64,000 nucleotides of DNA. It comes from Flavobacterium commune. Its GTDB lineage: Bacteria; Bacteroidota; Bacteroidia; Flavobacteriales; Flavobacteriaceae. The stretch is taken from NCBI RefSeq assembly GCF_001857965.1, contig NZ_CP017774.1:2914001-2978000 (forward strand). The letters run 5' to 3'. This document shows, piece by piece, positions 17,705 through 26,638 of the stretch (positions are counted from its first letter, which is position 1; every line of letters starts with the position of its first letter). Made by a program: the position numbers and the translations under genes. The notes below the pieces were generated by a model that saw only the letters and a program-made list of their open reading frames with translations, searched no databases and was not told the DNA's origin.

Positions 17705-19840
17705 ATGTCAAATACAAATACAATGACTTTTAAACACGTAAGTTACCTTTGGGATGATGCTAAAGCTGCTGAATTAGCAGGAGATGAAGTAGCACTTTTT
17801 ATCTATCGCTCTAATTTATTAGGAGCTGATTTGAGATTAACGAACTATGGAGGAGGAAATACTTCTGTAAAAATTACTGATAAAGATCCGTTGACTGGAG
17901 CTGCTACTGAGGTAATGTGGATTAAAGGTTCTGGTGGAGATATTGGAACATTAACAAAATCAGGTTGTGCTGCTCTTTACTTAGAGAGATTACGTAACCT
18001 TGAAAATGTATACAGAGGAATCGAATTTGAAGACGAAATGGTGGAATTATTCAACCACTGTATTTTTGATTTAGCTTCAAAAGCGCCTTCAATTGATACT
18101 CCATTACACGGATTCTTACCATTTGCTCACATCGATCACTTGCACCCGGATGCTGCTATTGCTATTGCTGCTGCAAAAGACGGTGCAAAAATCACTGAAG
18201 AATTATTCAACGGTGAGATTGGATGGGTTGGATGGCAACGTCCAGGTTTCGACTTAGGTTTGCAAATGCGTGCTTGCCTTGAAGAAGCTGCTGCTAAAGG
18301 GAAAAAATTAAAAGGTGTAATGTTAGGATCTCACGGTTTATTTACCTGGGGAGATACTGCTTACGAAAGTTATGTAAACACTCTTGAAGTAATCGAGAAA
18401 TGTGCTGAGTTTTTAGAGTCTAACTACGGAAAAACACGTCCGGTTTTTGGAGGTCAAAAAATTGAAAGCCTTTCTGAAGAAGCTCGTAAAGTACAGGCTG
18501 CTAAAGTAGCTCCAATCTTGAGAGGTTTCTGTTCTTCTGAGCGTAAAATGATTGGTCACTATACTGATGATGCAAGAGTATTGGAATTCATCAACTCTAA
18601 TGATTTGGAAAAATTAGCTCCTCTTGGAACTTCTTGTCCTGACCACTTCCTGAGAACTAAAATCAGTCCTTTAGTGATTGAATTGGCTCCAAACGAAGAT
18701 TTATCTGATGTTGATGCTATCAAAGCTAAATTAACTCCAGCTTTTGAAGCTTACCGTCAAATGTACTCTGAGTACTATAACACTTGCAAAAAATCTAACT
18801 CACCAGCAATGCGTGATCCAAACCCGGTTGTAATTTTATATCCAGGTGTAGGTATGTTTACTTTTGCAAAAGATAAAACAATGGCTCGTTTAGCGTCTGA
18901 ATATTATATCAATGCTGTAAACGTAATGAAAGGTGCTGAAGCAGTTTCTGAATATACTTCATTGCCACGTCAGGAAGCTTTTGACATCGAGTACTGGTTG
19001 TTAGAAGAAGCTAAATTACAACGTATGCCAAAACCAAAAGCTTTATCTGGAAGAATCGCTTTAATTACAGGTTCTGCAGGTGGAATTGGTAAGGCTATCG
19101 CTAAGAAATTTGCTGAAGAAGGTGCTTGTGTAGTTATCAATGATATTAACGAAGAGCGTTTACAAGGAGCTACAGCTGATTTTATCAAAACTTTTGGTAA
19201 AGATGCAGTTTCCAGTACTTTATTAAACGTAACTGATTCTGATAGTACAGCAAAAGCTTTAGATGCTGCTTGTTTAGCATTTGGTGGTGCTGATATTATT
19301 GTTAACAATGCAGGAATCAGTATTTCTAAATCTATCGCTGAGCATTCATTAGAAGAGTGGGACAGATTATATGATATCTTAGTTAAAGGACAATTTATTG
19401 TTTCTAAAGCAGGAATCGAAGTAATGCGTAAACAAGGTTTTGGTGGGGATATCGTAAACATCGTATCTAAAAATGCAGTAGTTGCAGGACCAAACAACCC
19501 TGGATACGGTTCAGCTAAAGCGGCTCAGGCTCACTTGACTCGTTTGATGGCTGCTGAATTAGGTGCTGATAAAATCCGTGTGAACACTGTTAACCCAGAT
19601 GCTGTAATCTCTGATTCAAACATTTGGTCAGGTGGATGGGCTGAAGGACGTGCTAAGGCTTACGGTATTACTGTAGCTGAATTGCCGGCTTACTATGCTA
19701 AGCGTACTTTATTAAATGAAATTATATTACCAGACGATATCGCTAACGCTTGTTATGCTTTTGTTGGAGGTTTGTTAGGCAAATCAACAGGAAACGCATT
19801 AAATGTTGATGGTGGTGTTGCTATGGGATTCTATAGATAA
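17705..19840 (+). CDS. rhaEW: Bifunctional L-rhamnulose-1-phosphate aldolase / L-lactaldehyde dehydrogenase
   Basis: This 711-residue fusion has an N-terminal class II aldolase domain (about 1-420) and a C-terminal short-chain dehydrogenase (about 446-711). The aldolase half has Zn-type histidines in PLHGFLPFAHIDHLHPDA (His135, His142, His145) and His210 in GSHGLF. The SDR half has the nucleotide motif TGSAGGIG (455-462), NNAG (534-537) and the catalytic YGSAK (601-605). The family (RhaEW, related to Bacillus YuxG) cleaves rhamnulose-1-phosphate to dihydroxyacetone phosphate and L-lactaldehyde. It then oxidises the lactaldehyde to L-lactate with NAD. The downstream lutABC genes can use that lactate. 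A strong terminator follows it. Confidence 0.9.
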   Translation: MSNTNTMTFKHVSYLWDDAKAAELAGDEVALFIYRSNLLGADLRLTNYGGGNTSVKITDKDPLTGAATEVMWIKGSGGDIGTLTKSGCAALYLERLRNLENVYRGIEFEDEMVELFNHCIFDLASKAPSIDTPLHGFLPFAHIDHLHPDAAIAIAAAKDGAKITEELFNGEIGWVGWQRPGFDLGLQMRACLEEAAAKGKKLKGVMLGSHGLFTWGDTAYESYVNTLEVIEKCAEFLESNYGKTRPVFGGQKIESLSEEARKVQAAKVAPILRGFCSSERKMIGHYTDDARVLEFINSNDLEKLAPLGTSCPDHFLRTKISPLVIELAPNEDLSDVDAIKAKLTPAFEAYRQMYSEYYNTCKKSNSPAMRDPNPVVILYPGVGMFTFAKDKTMARLASEYYINAVNVMKGAEAVSEYTSLPRQEAFDIEYWLLEEAKLQRMPKPKALSGRIALITGSAGGIGKAIAKKFAEEGACVVINDINEERLQGATADFIKTFGKDAVSSTLLNVTDSDSTAKALDAACLAFGGADIIVNNAGISISKSIAEHSLEEWDRLYDILVKGQFIVSKAGIEVMRKQGFGGDIVNIVSKNAVVAGPNNPGYGSAKAAQAHLTRLMAAELGADKIRVNTVNPDAVISDSNIWSGGWAEGRAKAYGITVAELPAYYAKRTLLNEIILPDDIANACYAFVGGLLGKSTGNALNVDGGVAMGFYR

Positions 19841-19868
19841 TTTTAGATGTTAGTTTTTAGATTGATTT

Positions 19869-19906
19869 ATCTAACGTCCGATTCTTTTCGGGCGTTAGAT
19901 TTTTCT
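19869..19906 (+). terminator. Terminator between rhaEW and rhaM
   Basis: ATCTAACG and CGTTAGAT arms, with the stem extended by TCCG/CGGG pairing, followed by TTTTTC. It separates rhaT-rhaEW from rhaM-rhaI, or attenuates read-through. Confidence 0.75.
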
Positions 19907-20017
19907 TAATCTGATAACTGCATTTTTAATTTTTTTACCTTTTTTAAAAACAATTATTCATAACAATTTAGGGTTTCGAAATTGTTTTATGTCTACCGCT
20001 TATAATCACCATAAATT

Positions 20018-20332
20018 ATGAAAAAAGTAGCATTTAAAATGCAGTTGCATCAAGGTCAGGTTCAGGAGTACCAAAAAAGACATGATGAATTGTGGCCAGA
20101 ATTAGCCGATTTGTTAAAAAGTGTAGGAGTAGAAGATTACTCTATTTTTTTTGATGAAGATACACATGCCCTTTTTGGTGTTTTAAAAATCGAAGACCCA
20201 AGTCGTTTAGACGAACTTCCTAAACATCCAGTTATGCAAAAATGGTGGAAATATATGGGAGACATTATGGATGCAAATCCGGACAATTCGCCAGTGAGTG
20301 TTTCACTCAAAGAAGTTTTTTATTTACCTTAA
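20018..20332 (+). CDS. rhaM: L-rhamnose mutarotase
   Basis: This 104-residue cytoplasmic protein has the typical RhaM length and the family opening. His22 in YQKRHDELWPEL is the known proton donor position. The end also fits (HPVMQKWWKYMGDIM, then a short C-terminal strand). RhaM interconverts alpha- and beta-L-rhamnose to supply the isomerase. It lies 15 bp before rhaI, so the two are co-transcribed and probably translated together. A 178-base gap with a terminator separates it from rhaEW, so it may have its own promoter. Confidence 0.9.
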   Translation: MKKVAFKMQLHQGQVQEYQKRHDELWPELADLLKSVGVEDYSIFFDEDTHALFGVLKIEDPSRLDELPKHPVMQKWWKYMGDIMDANPDNSPVSVSLKEVFYLP

Positions 20333-20347
20333 AAATTTATAATTATC

Positions 20348-21622
20348 ATGATATTAGATTCTAATAAAATTGCTGCTCATAATGATGGGCTTTATACAGC
20401 ACATAAAAATAAATTAGTTTTCACAGCTTCTGAAATAGCTGAAACTGAAGCGATCATTAAAAAATTAGTCGATTTCCAAATCGCTATCCCTTCATGGGCT
20501 TTAGGAACTGGAGGAACTCGTTTTGGACGTTTTCCAGGTGGTGGAGAGCCTCGTTCATTAGAAGAAAAAATCGAAGATGTAGGTTTGTTACACGCTTTGA
20601 ACAATGCTTCCGGAGCTATCTCTTTACACATTCCTTGGGATATCCCTTCTGATCGTAATGCTATCAAAGCTTTGGCTGCTCAACACGGTTTGAAATTTGA
20701 CGCTGTTAACTCTAACACGTTTCAGGATCAGGCTGATAGCCAATATTCTTATAAATTTGGTTCTTTACAAAACGTAAACAAATCAATCCGTAAGCAAGCG
20801 GTTCAACACAATATCGATGTTATCCAGCAAGGTGTTGAGTTAGGTTCTGACTCGTTAACTGTATGGTTAGCTGATGGATCTTGCTTCCCTGGACAATTGA
20901 ATTTCCGTAAAGCTTACGAAAATACATTGGAAAGTTTACAGGAAATCTACGAGGCTATGCCTTCTAACTGGAAATTATTCTTAGAGTACAAATGTGCTGA
21001 GCCTAATTTCTATTCTACTACAGTTGCAGATTGGGGACAATCTTACTCTTATGTGAAAAAATTAGGAGACAGAGCTAAAACTTTGGTTGATTTAGGTCAC
21101 CACCTTCCAAATGCTAATATCGAGCAAATTGTTTCTATCTTATTGATGGAAGATAAATTAGGAGGTTTCCACTTTAACGATTCTAAATACGGTGATGACG
21201 ATTTAACTGCAGGTGCATTAAAACCTTACCAATTATTCTTAATATTCAATGAATTAGTTGAAGGTATGGATGCAAGAGGAATGAACCACGCAACTGACTT
21301 AGGTTGGATGATCGATGCTTCTCACAACGTAAAAGATCCAATGGAAGATTTATTACAATCTGTTGAGGCTATCATGATTGCTTATGCTCAGGCTCTTTCT
21401 GTAGACAGAAAAGCTTTAGAAATTGCTCAAAACGAAAATGACGTAGTTAAAGCTCAGGAAATTTTGCAAAATGCTTTCCGTACAGATGTTCGCGCATTAG
21501 TTGCTGAGGCTCGTTTACGTGCAGGAGCTGCGCTTAATCCGGTTGCATTATACCGTCAGTTAGGTGTACGTGATGCTTTAATTGGAGCAAGAGGATTGAA
21601 AACTGTAGCAACAGGATTGTAG
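20348..21622 (+). CDS. rhaI: L-rhamnose isomerase (Pseudomonas stutzeri type)
   Basis: This 424-residue TIM-barrel enzyme converts L-rhamnose to L-rhamnulose with divalent metal. The segment IPSWALGTGGTRFGRFPGGG and later metal-ligand stretches (LEYKCAEPNFYSTTVADWG, DLGHHLPNANIEQ, GGFHFNDSKYGDDDL) match the P. stutzeri-type isomerases, not E. coli RhaA. That type has broad sugar range in vitro, but the neighbours make rhamnose the natural substrate. It lies 15 bp downstream of rhaM. The next gene is 152 bp away across an inverted repeat. Confidence 0.9.
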   Translation: MILDSNKIAAHNDGLYTAHKNKLVFTASEIAETEAIIKKLVDFQIAIPSWALGTGGTRFGRFPGGGEPRSLEEKIEDVGLLHALNNASGAISLHIPWDIPSDRNAIKALAAQHGLKFDAVNSNTFQDQADSQYSYKFGSLQNVNKSIRKQAVQHNIDVIQQGVELGSDSLTVWLADGSCFPGQLNFRKAYENTLESLQEIYEAMPSNWKLFLEYKCAEPNFYSTTVADWGQSYSYVKKLGDRAKTLVDLGHHLPNANIEQIVSILLMEDKLGGFHFNDSKYGDDDLTAGALKPYQLFLIFNELVEGMDARGMNHATDLGWMIDASHNVKDPMEDLLQSVEAIMIAYAQALSVDRKALEIAQNENDVVKAQEILQNAFRTDVRALVAEARLRAGAALNPVALYRQLGVRDALIGARGLKTVATGL

Positions 21623-21630
21623 TTTTAATA

Positions 21631-21773
21631 TAAGTTGTGAGTTATGGGTTATAAGTTATAAAGCTGATTATTTGATGTCAAAAAGATTTTAGCTTATTGC
21701 CATTGAACTATTCGAGCAAAAAAAATAATTCATAACCCAAAACTCATAACCCATAACTTATTAACCCATAATT
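21631..21773. repeat. Inverted repeat between rhaI and the kinase gene
   Basis: The left arm AGTTATGGGTTATAAGTTAT pairs with a right arm containing AAACTCATAACCCATAACTT, with CATAACCCA-type units repeated. A nested ATAAAGCT/AGCTTAT pair lies inside. The transcript would fold into a long AT-rich hairpin. It resembles intergenic repeats dispersed in flavobacteria (recalled, not checked). Confidence 0.6.
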
Positions 21774-21774
21774 A

Positions 21775-23127
21775 ATGAATGCAGTAGCCATTTTCGATAT
21801 TGGAAAAACAAATAAAAAAGCCTTTCTATTCAATGAAAGTTATCAAATTGTTTGGGAAAATTCAGTAAACCTTCCTGAAACAGTTGATGAAAACGGATTT
21901 CCATGCGAAGATATTGTAGCACTAAAAGACTGGTTTTTGGGATGTTGGGAACAGATGAAATCTCAAACCCAATACAACTTAAAAGCAGTTAATTTTAGTA
22001 CTTATGGTGCTAGTTTTGTATATGTTGACGAAGAAGGAAATCCTTTGACGCCATTGTACAATTATCTTAGACCATATCCTGAAAATCTTAAAAATGAGTT
22101 TTATTCTAAATACAAAGGGGAAGAAGCTTTCGCAGTGAAAACTGCTTCTCCGGTTTTAGGAAGCTTGAATTCAGGAATGCAAATTTACCGTTTGAAATAT
22201 GAAAACCCGGAGGTTTTCAATAAGGTAAAACACTGTTTGCATTTGCCGCAATACATGAGTTTTCTTTTAACCAAAGAAGGATTTACTGATATCACCAGCA
22301 TTGGTTGTCATACTAATCTTTGGAATTTCAATAAAATGAAATACCACAAATGGATTAAAAAAGAAGGGATAACTGAAAAGCTGCCTCCAATTCACGATTC
22401 TGAAGACGCTATTACTGTTGAAGGTGATATCGCAGTAGGGATTGGGTTGCATGACAGTTCTTCGGCTTTGATTCCTTACATTATCAATTTTGAAGATCCG
22501 TTTGTATTGTTGTCAACTGGGACCTGGGTAATTACAATGAATCCATTTAATTCTAAAAAGCTTACCTTTGAGGAATTGCAAAACGATTGCTTGTGCTTTT
22601 TGCATTACAAAGGAAAACCGGTTAAGGCTTCCCGTTTGTTTGCAGGAAATGAGCATGAAATTCAATCGGTAAAATTGGCAAAGCATTTTAATGCTCCAAT
22701 TGATTCTTACAAACACGTTCTTTACGATAAAGACATCATTACTAAGTTGAGAGCTAAATTCAAACAATATACTAAGGAAGATAGTGATATTCTAAAAGAT
22801 TGTCCTTTCAATGAGAGAGAGCTATCTGATTTTGAAAATTACGATGAAGGGTATCACCAATTAATGTTGGATTTAATTGCCCAACAAATTGTTTCGACTC
22901 AATTAGTGATTCATAACAGTCCGGTAAAGAAAGTTTTTGTAGACGGAGGTTTCAGTAAAAATTCGATTTATATGAATTTGTTAGCCGAAGCTTTCCCTGA
23001 AATGGAAGTTTACGCAGCGTCAATGGCGCAAGCCAGTTCGTTAGGAGCTGCCTTAGCCATTCATAAAAATTGGAATACAAAACCAATTCAAAATGATTTA
23101 ATTGATTTAAAATTTTACAAACATTAA
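21775..23127 (+). CDS. FGGY-family carbohydrate kinase, probable L-rhamnulokinase
   Basis: This 450-residue protein has the two actin-like FGGY domains. The N-terminal phosphate loop is AIFDIGKTNKKAFLFN (residues 4-19), a central stretch reads LLSTGTWVITMNPFN, and the adenosine-binding segment is VFVDGGFSKNSIYMNLLAEAF near residue 385. FGGY kinases phosphorylate sugars such as rhamnulose, fuculose, xylulose or gluconate. Rhamnulose to rhamnulose-1-phosphate is the missing step between RhaI and RhaEW here, so rhamnulokinase is the best assignment (context inference). The sequence diverges from E. coli RhaB by eye. A terminator follows. Confidence 0.82.
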   Translation: MNAVAIFDIGKTNKKAFLFNESYQIVWENSVNLPETVDENGFPCEDIVALKDWFLGCWEQMKSQTQYNLKAVNFSTYGASFVYVDEEGNPLTPLYNYLRPYPENLKNEFYSKYKGEEAFAVKTASPVLGSLNSGMQIYRLKYENPEVFNKVKHCLHLPQYMSFLLTKEGFTDITSIGCHTNLWNFNKMKYHKWIKKEGITEKLPPIHDSEDAITVEGDIAVGIGLHDSSSALIPYIINFEDPFVLLSTGTWVITMNPFNSKKLTFEELQNDCLCFLHYKGKPVKASRLFAGNEHEIQSVKLAKHFNAPIDSYKHVLYDKDIITKLRAKFKQYTKEDSDILKDCPFNERELSDFENYDEGYHQLMLDLIAQQIVSTQLVIHNSPVKKVFVDGGFSKNSIYMNLLAEAFPEMEVYAASMAQASSLGAALAIHKNWNTKPIQNDLIDLKFYKH

Positions 23128-23136
23128 TATCTAAAT

Positions 23137-23188
23137 TTGCCTATCATAATTCAATCTTAAAACGAATATTGATAGGCAATTTTTTTTT
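23137..23188 (+). terminator. Terminator after the kinase gene
   Basis: TTGCCTATCA and TGATAGGCAA pair perfectly (10 bp) and run directly into eight or more T residues. Confidence 0.85.
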
Positions 23189-23211
23189 GACATAAATATA
23201 AATAACAACCT

Positions 23212-23946
23212 ATGAAAGTTGGACTTTTTATACCTTGCTATGTGGATCAGTTTTATCCACAAATAGGTATTGCAAGCTTGGAATTATTACAAAAATTTGG
23301 ATGCGAAGTGAGTTTTCCAATGGATCAAACCTGCTGTGGACAGCCGATGGCAAACAGCGGTTATGCTCATTTAACAGGAGGATGTGATAGTAATTTTGTA
23401 GCTAATTTTTCTGAATTTGATTACATCGTTTGCCCATCAGGAAGTTGTACGCTACATGTGAAGGATCACCTTCATTCTAAGGAGAATGAAGCTGCTGCTA
23501 CACATATTAGAAATAATGTGTACGAACTTACAGAATTTCTAACCGATGTATTGAAGGTAGAATCTATCGAAGGAAATTTTCCTTATCGTGTAGGAATGCA
23601 CCAAAGTTGTCACGGTCAACGTGGATTGAAATTATCGCAAATGACAGAGTTAAATGCGGCTCCTTTTTCTAAACCGGAACAATTACTGAGTAAAATTAAA
23701 GGTTTGGATTTAGTATCCTTAAGCAGAAAAGATGAATGTTGTGGTTTTGGAGGTACTTTTTGTGTCACCGAAGAGGCAGTTTCAGTAAAAATGGGACAAG
23801 ACCGTATAGAAGATCACAAAAAACACCAGGTAGATTACATTACTGGTGGAGATATGTCCTGCTTAATGCACTTAGAAGGAATTCTAAAAAGACAAAAAAG
23901 CAATATTAAAGTAATTCACATTGCAGAAATTTTAAACTCAATATGA
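23212..23946 (+). CDS. lutA: L-lactate oxidation Fe-S protein LutA
   Basis: This 244-residue protein carries two cysteine-rich CCG domains: residues 38-45 DQTCCGQP with the upstream FIPCYVDQFYP, and the second set SCHGQRG plus DECCGFGGTFC near residues 145-185. This is the LutA/YkgE subunit of the LutABC complex, which oxidises L-lactate to pyruvate. It lies downstream of the rhamnose kinase and before lutB and lutC. The rhamnose route ends in L-lactate, so lutABC completes that route to pyruvate (inference). Confidence 0.92.
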   Translation: MKVGLFIPCYVDQFYPQIGIASLELLQKFGCEVSFPMDQTCCGQPMANSGYAHLTGGCDSNFVANFSEFDYIVCPSGSCTLHVKDHLHSKENEAAATHIRNNVYELTEFLTDVLKVESIEGNFPYRVGMHQSCHGQRGLKLSQMTELNAAPFSKPEQLLSKIKGLDLVSLSRKDECCGFGGTFCVTEEAVSVKMGQDRIEDHKKHQVDYITGGDMSCLMHLEGILKRQKSNIKVIHIAEILNSI

Positions 23947-24026
23947 AATCGCCACTATTAACAAATTTGTTGAAAACAAATACCGATGAATTAAAGGCGA
24001 TAACATATATGACAATAAAAAATTAA
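23943..24026 (+). CDS. Possible 27-residue peptide between lutA and lutB
   Basis: An ATG overlaps the lutA stop (ATGA arrangement) and opens a 27-codon frame beginning MKSPLLTNLL, ending 12 bases before the lutB start. The overlap would allow translational coupling. I recognise no family, and a chance frame is just as likely. Confidence 0.2.
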   Translation: MKSPLLTNLLKTNTDELKAITYMTIKN

Positions 24027-24038
24027 ACTTTCACATAT

Positions 24039-25430
24039 ATGAAAGAAAATACAATAGATCATAGTCACGCAGCGGCTATTTTTAATAAAGATGTGGAACG
24101 TGTAAACTGGCATGATGATACGCTTTGGTTTGTTCGTTCAAAAAGAGATAAATCAGCTCATGCTATCCCAGAGTGGGAAACGCTTCGTGAGACAGCCTCA
24201 AATATTAAAAACAATGTGCTTTCAAACATGCATCACTATTTGCAGGAGTTTGAGGCCAAAGCAAAAGAAAACGGAATTATTGTGCATTGGGCTGCTGATG
24301 GAGCAGAACACAATAAAATAGTGCATTCGATTATTGCTAAGCATGGTGTTACCCAAATGGTAAAATCAAAATCAATGCTTACCGAAGAATGTCATTTGAA
24401 TGAATATTTAGCAGACAATGGAGTTGAAGTAATTGATTCCGATTTAGGGGAATTTATTGTTCAATTAAGAAAAGAACCACCAAGCCATATCGTATTGCCT
24501 GCTATTCACCTTAAAAAAGAAGATGTAAGTAATACTTTTCACGAACATCTTGGAACAGAAAAAGGAAATAACAATCCACAATATTTAACAGAAGCGGCTC
24601 GAAAAGAATTAAGAGATACTTTCTTAACTAGAAAAGTAGCCCTTACAGGAGTGAATTTTGCAGTTGCTGAAACGGGTGAATTTGTGGTTTGTACCAATGA
24701 AGGAAATGCCGACATGGGCGCGCATCTTGCTGATGTTCATATTGCCTGTATGGGATTTGAAAAATTAATTCCAGAGCGCAAACACCTGGGTGTATTTCTA
24801 AGACTTTTGGCACGAAGTGCAACAGGTCAGCCAATTACAACTTTTTCTAGTCATTTTAAAAAACCAAGAGAAGGTCAGGAAATGCACATTGTGATTGTTG
24901 ATAATGGCAGAAGTACACAATTAGGACGTGAAGAGTTTAGAAATTCATTGAAATGTATCCGTTGTGGGGCTTGTATGAATACTTGTCCGGTTTACAGAAG
25001 AAGTGGAGGACACAGTTACCACAATGCGGTTGCAGGTCCTATTGGTTCTATTTTAGCGCCAAACTTAGACATGAAAAAGAATGCCGATTTGCCTTTTGCA
25101 AGTACCTTATGTGGTTCTTGTACTAATGTATGTCCGGTAAAAATTGATATTCATGACCAATTGTACAAATGGCGTCAGGTATTGGTGAAAGAAGGCTATA
25201 CGCCATCTTCTAAAACAATGGCTATGAAAGGAATGTCGGCTGTTTTAGCTAATCCATCAGTTTTTAAAATTGCAGGAAAAGCAGGTCGATTTGTAATGAA
25301 GAATTTGCCTTTTATGGTAAACAACAATCTTAATGCCTGGTACAAGCAAAGAGAAATGCCAGCACCGCCAGAAGAATCATTTAGAGAATGGTATGCCAGA
25401 AAAGCAAAAGAATCTAAAGACAAAAAATAA
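24039..25430 (+). CDS. lutB: L-lactate oxidation Fe-S protein LutB
   Basis: This 463-residue protein has a LutB/YkgF N-terminal domain (about 60-290). It then has two 4Fe-4S motifs, CIRCGACMNTCPVYRR near residue 307 and CGSCTNVCPVKID near 358, and a C-terminal helical tail. Within LutABC this subunit carries the electron-transfer clusters. Its stop overlaps the lutC start by one base (TAATG), which indicates coupling. The upstream gap of 92 bp may encode only a tiny peptide. Confidence 0.93.
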   Translation: MKENTIDHSHAAAIFNKDVERVNWHDDTLWFVRSKRDKSAHAIPEWETLRETASNIKNNVLSNMHHYLQEFEAKAKENGIIVHWAADGAEHNKIVHSIIAKHGVTQMVKSKSMLTEECHLNEYLADNGVEVIDSDLGEFIVQLRKEPPSHIVLPAIHLKKEDVSNTFHEHLGTEKGNNNPQYLTEAARKELRDTFLTRKVALTGVNFAVAETGEFVVCTNEGNADMGAHLADVHIACMGFEKLIPERKHLGVFLRLLARSATGQPITTFSSHFKKPREGQEMHIVIVDNGRSTQLGREEFRNSLKCIRCGACMNTCPVYRRSGGHSYHNAVAGPIGSILAPNLDMKKNADLPFASTLCGSCTNVCPVKIDIHDQLYKWRQVLVKEGYTPSSKTMAMKGMSAVLANPSVFKIAGKAGRFVMKNLPFMVNNNLNAWYKQREMPAPPEESFREWYARKAKESKDKK

Positions 25431-26017
25431 TGAGCAGTAGAGACAGTATTTTAAGTAAAATCAAAAACAATCAGCCTACATCAGTGAACGAATTGCCTAG
25501 TCTTAGTTTTTTAGGATTAGACAAAATTGATGTAATTGAGACTTATAAAACAGTACTAAAAGGTATTGGAGGATTTTGTGAGGAAGTGAGTAGTTTAGAT
25601 GAAGTCAAAGCCTACATTGCTGCGCATTATCCATCAGATAAAAGAAAGATTACTACAATTCAGGAATTAGCTGATATTGCTGAAACCGAATGGACAAATG
25701 ATGATCCACATAGTTTACAAAATGTAGAATTAGCAATTGTGAAAGCACATTTTGGTGTGGCTGAGAATTCAGCACTTTGGGTAACGGATGCTATTTTAGG
25801 GCAAAGAGTTTCTCCTTTTATTCCTCAATATTTATCCATAATTGTCAATAAAAAAGATATTCTTCCCTTTATGCAACAAGCTTATGAGCGTATAGGTGAT
25901 TTAGATTATGGTTTTGGAACTTTTATAGCAGGACCTTCTAAAACGGCCGATATTGAGCAATCATTAGTTTTGGGAGCTCATGGAGCAAGAGGATTGACCG
26001 TTTTTTTGATGAATTAA
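25430..26017 (+). CDS. lutC: L-lactate oxidation protein LutC
   Basis: This 195-residue LUD-domain protein ends with the characteristic GTFIAGPSKTADIEQSLVLGAHGARGLTVFL, seen in LutC/YkgG. It completes lutABC. A strong bidirectional terminator follows between it and the convergent msrB. Confidence 0.92.
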   Translation: MSSRDSILSKIKNNQPTSVNELPSLSFLGLDKIDVIETYKTVLKGIGGFCEEVSSLDEVKAYIAAHYPSDKRKITTIQELADIAETEWTNDDPHSLQNVELAIVKAHFGVAENSALWVTDAILGQRVSPFIPQYLSIIVNKKDILPFMQQAYERIGDLDYGFGTFIAGPSKTADIEQSLVLGAHGARGLTVFLMN

Positions 26018-26087
26018 TTGTTTGTTGAAACCATTAAGAAATTAAGGTAATTTAAGTGTTGTTTTAAACTTTACTTTAAAAATAAAT

Positions 26088-26127
26088 AAGCCGACAAGTT
26101 TTTTAAAAACTGTCGGCTTTGTTTTTA
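26088..26127. terminator. Bidirectional terminator between lutC and msrB
   Basis: AAGCCGACA and TGTCGGCTT arms (9 bp) with an A/T-rich loop; T runs flank it on both strands. Confidence 0.8.
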
Positions 26128-26184
26128 ATGTTTCGAATTTTTAACTCTTAATTTTTCTAAATTCCTTAATGGTTTAAAATTTTT

Positions 26185-26631
26185 TTATTCTTTTATTTTT
26201 TCTAAAGAAACAGCGTTGATGCAATAGCGTAAACCACTTGGTTCCGGTCCATCAGGAAAGACATGTCCTAGATGTGCATCACAAATATTACAAACACATT
26301 CAATGCGAATCATTCCATAACTCACATCTTTGTTATAGGCTACATTTTCAATAACTATAGGCTGTGTAAAGGATGGCCAACCTGTTCCGCTTTGAAATTT
26401 AGTTGTAGAATCAAAAAGGGGCGTTTTGCAACATTTGCAGGCATATTTTCCGGCTTCAAAAAGATTACACATTTCAGAACTATGCGCTCTTTCGGTTCCT
26501 TTTTGACGCGTCACATAATATTCTTCATCGCTCAATTCTGATTTCCATTCCAGTTCTGTTTTCTCTACTCTTTTTAGTGGAGTAGGATTGCCATGTGTGG
26601 CAAATTTTATAAGATCGTTCCAGTTTAGCAT
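26185..26631 (-). CDS. msrB: Peptide-methionine (R)-S-oxide reductase
   Basis: This 148-residue protein reduces methionine-R-sulfoxide in proteins. It shows the MsrB fold motifs: Zn-binding CKCC (Cys65-Cys68) and CNIC (Cys114-Cys117), the SGTGWPSF signature, GHVFPDGP, and the catalytic Cys137 in RYCIN. No signal peptide is seen, so it is cytoplasmic. The META-domain lipoprotein gene lies 7 bases upstream in the same orientation, so the two form an operon, probably for oxidative or envelope stress (inference). Confidence 0.93.
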   Translation of the reverse strand: MLNWNDLIKFATHGNPTPLKRVEKTELEWKSELSDEEYYVTRQKGTERAHSSEMCNLFEAGKYACKCCKTPLFDSTTKFQSGTGWPSFTQPIVIENVAYNKDVSYGMIRIECVCNICDAHLGHVFPDGPEPSGLRYCINAVSLEKIKE

Positions 26632-26638
26632 AGTTTTT

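Noticed and set aside
18970-19497. Long 175-codon minus-strand frame
   Set aside because: It lies fully inside the rhaEW coding region in antisense, and its translation resembles no protein.
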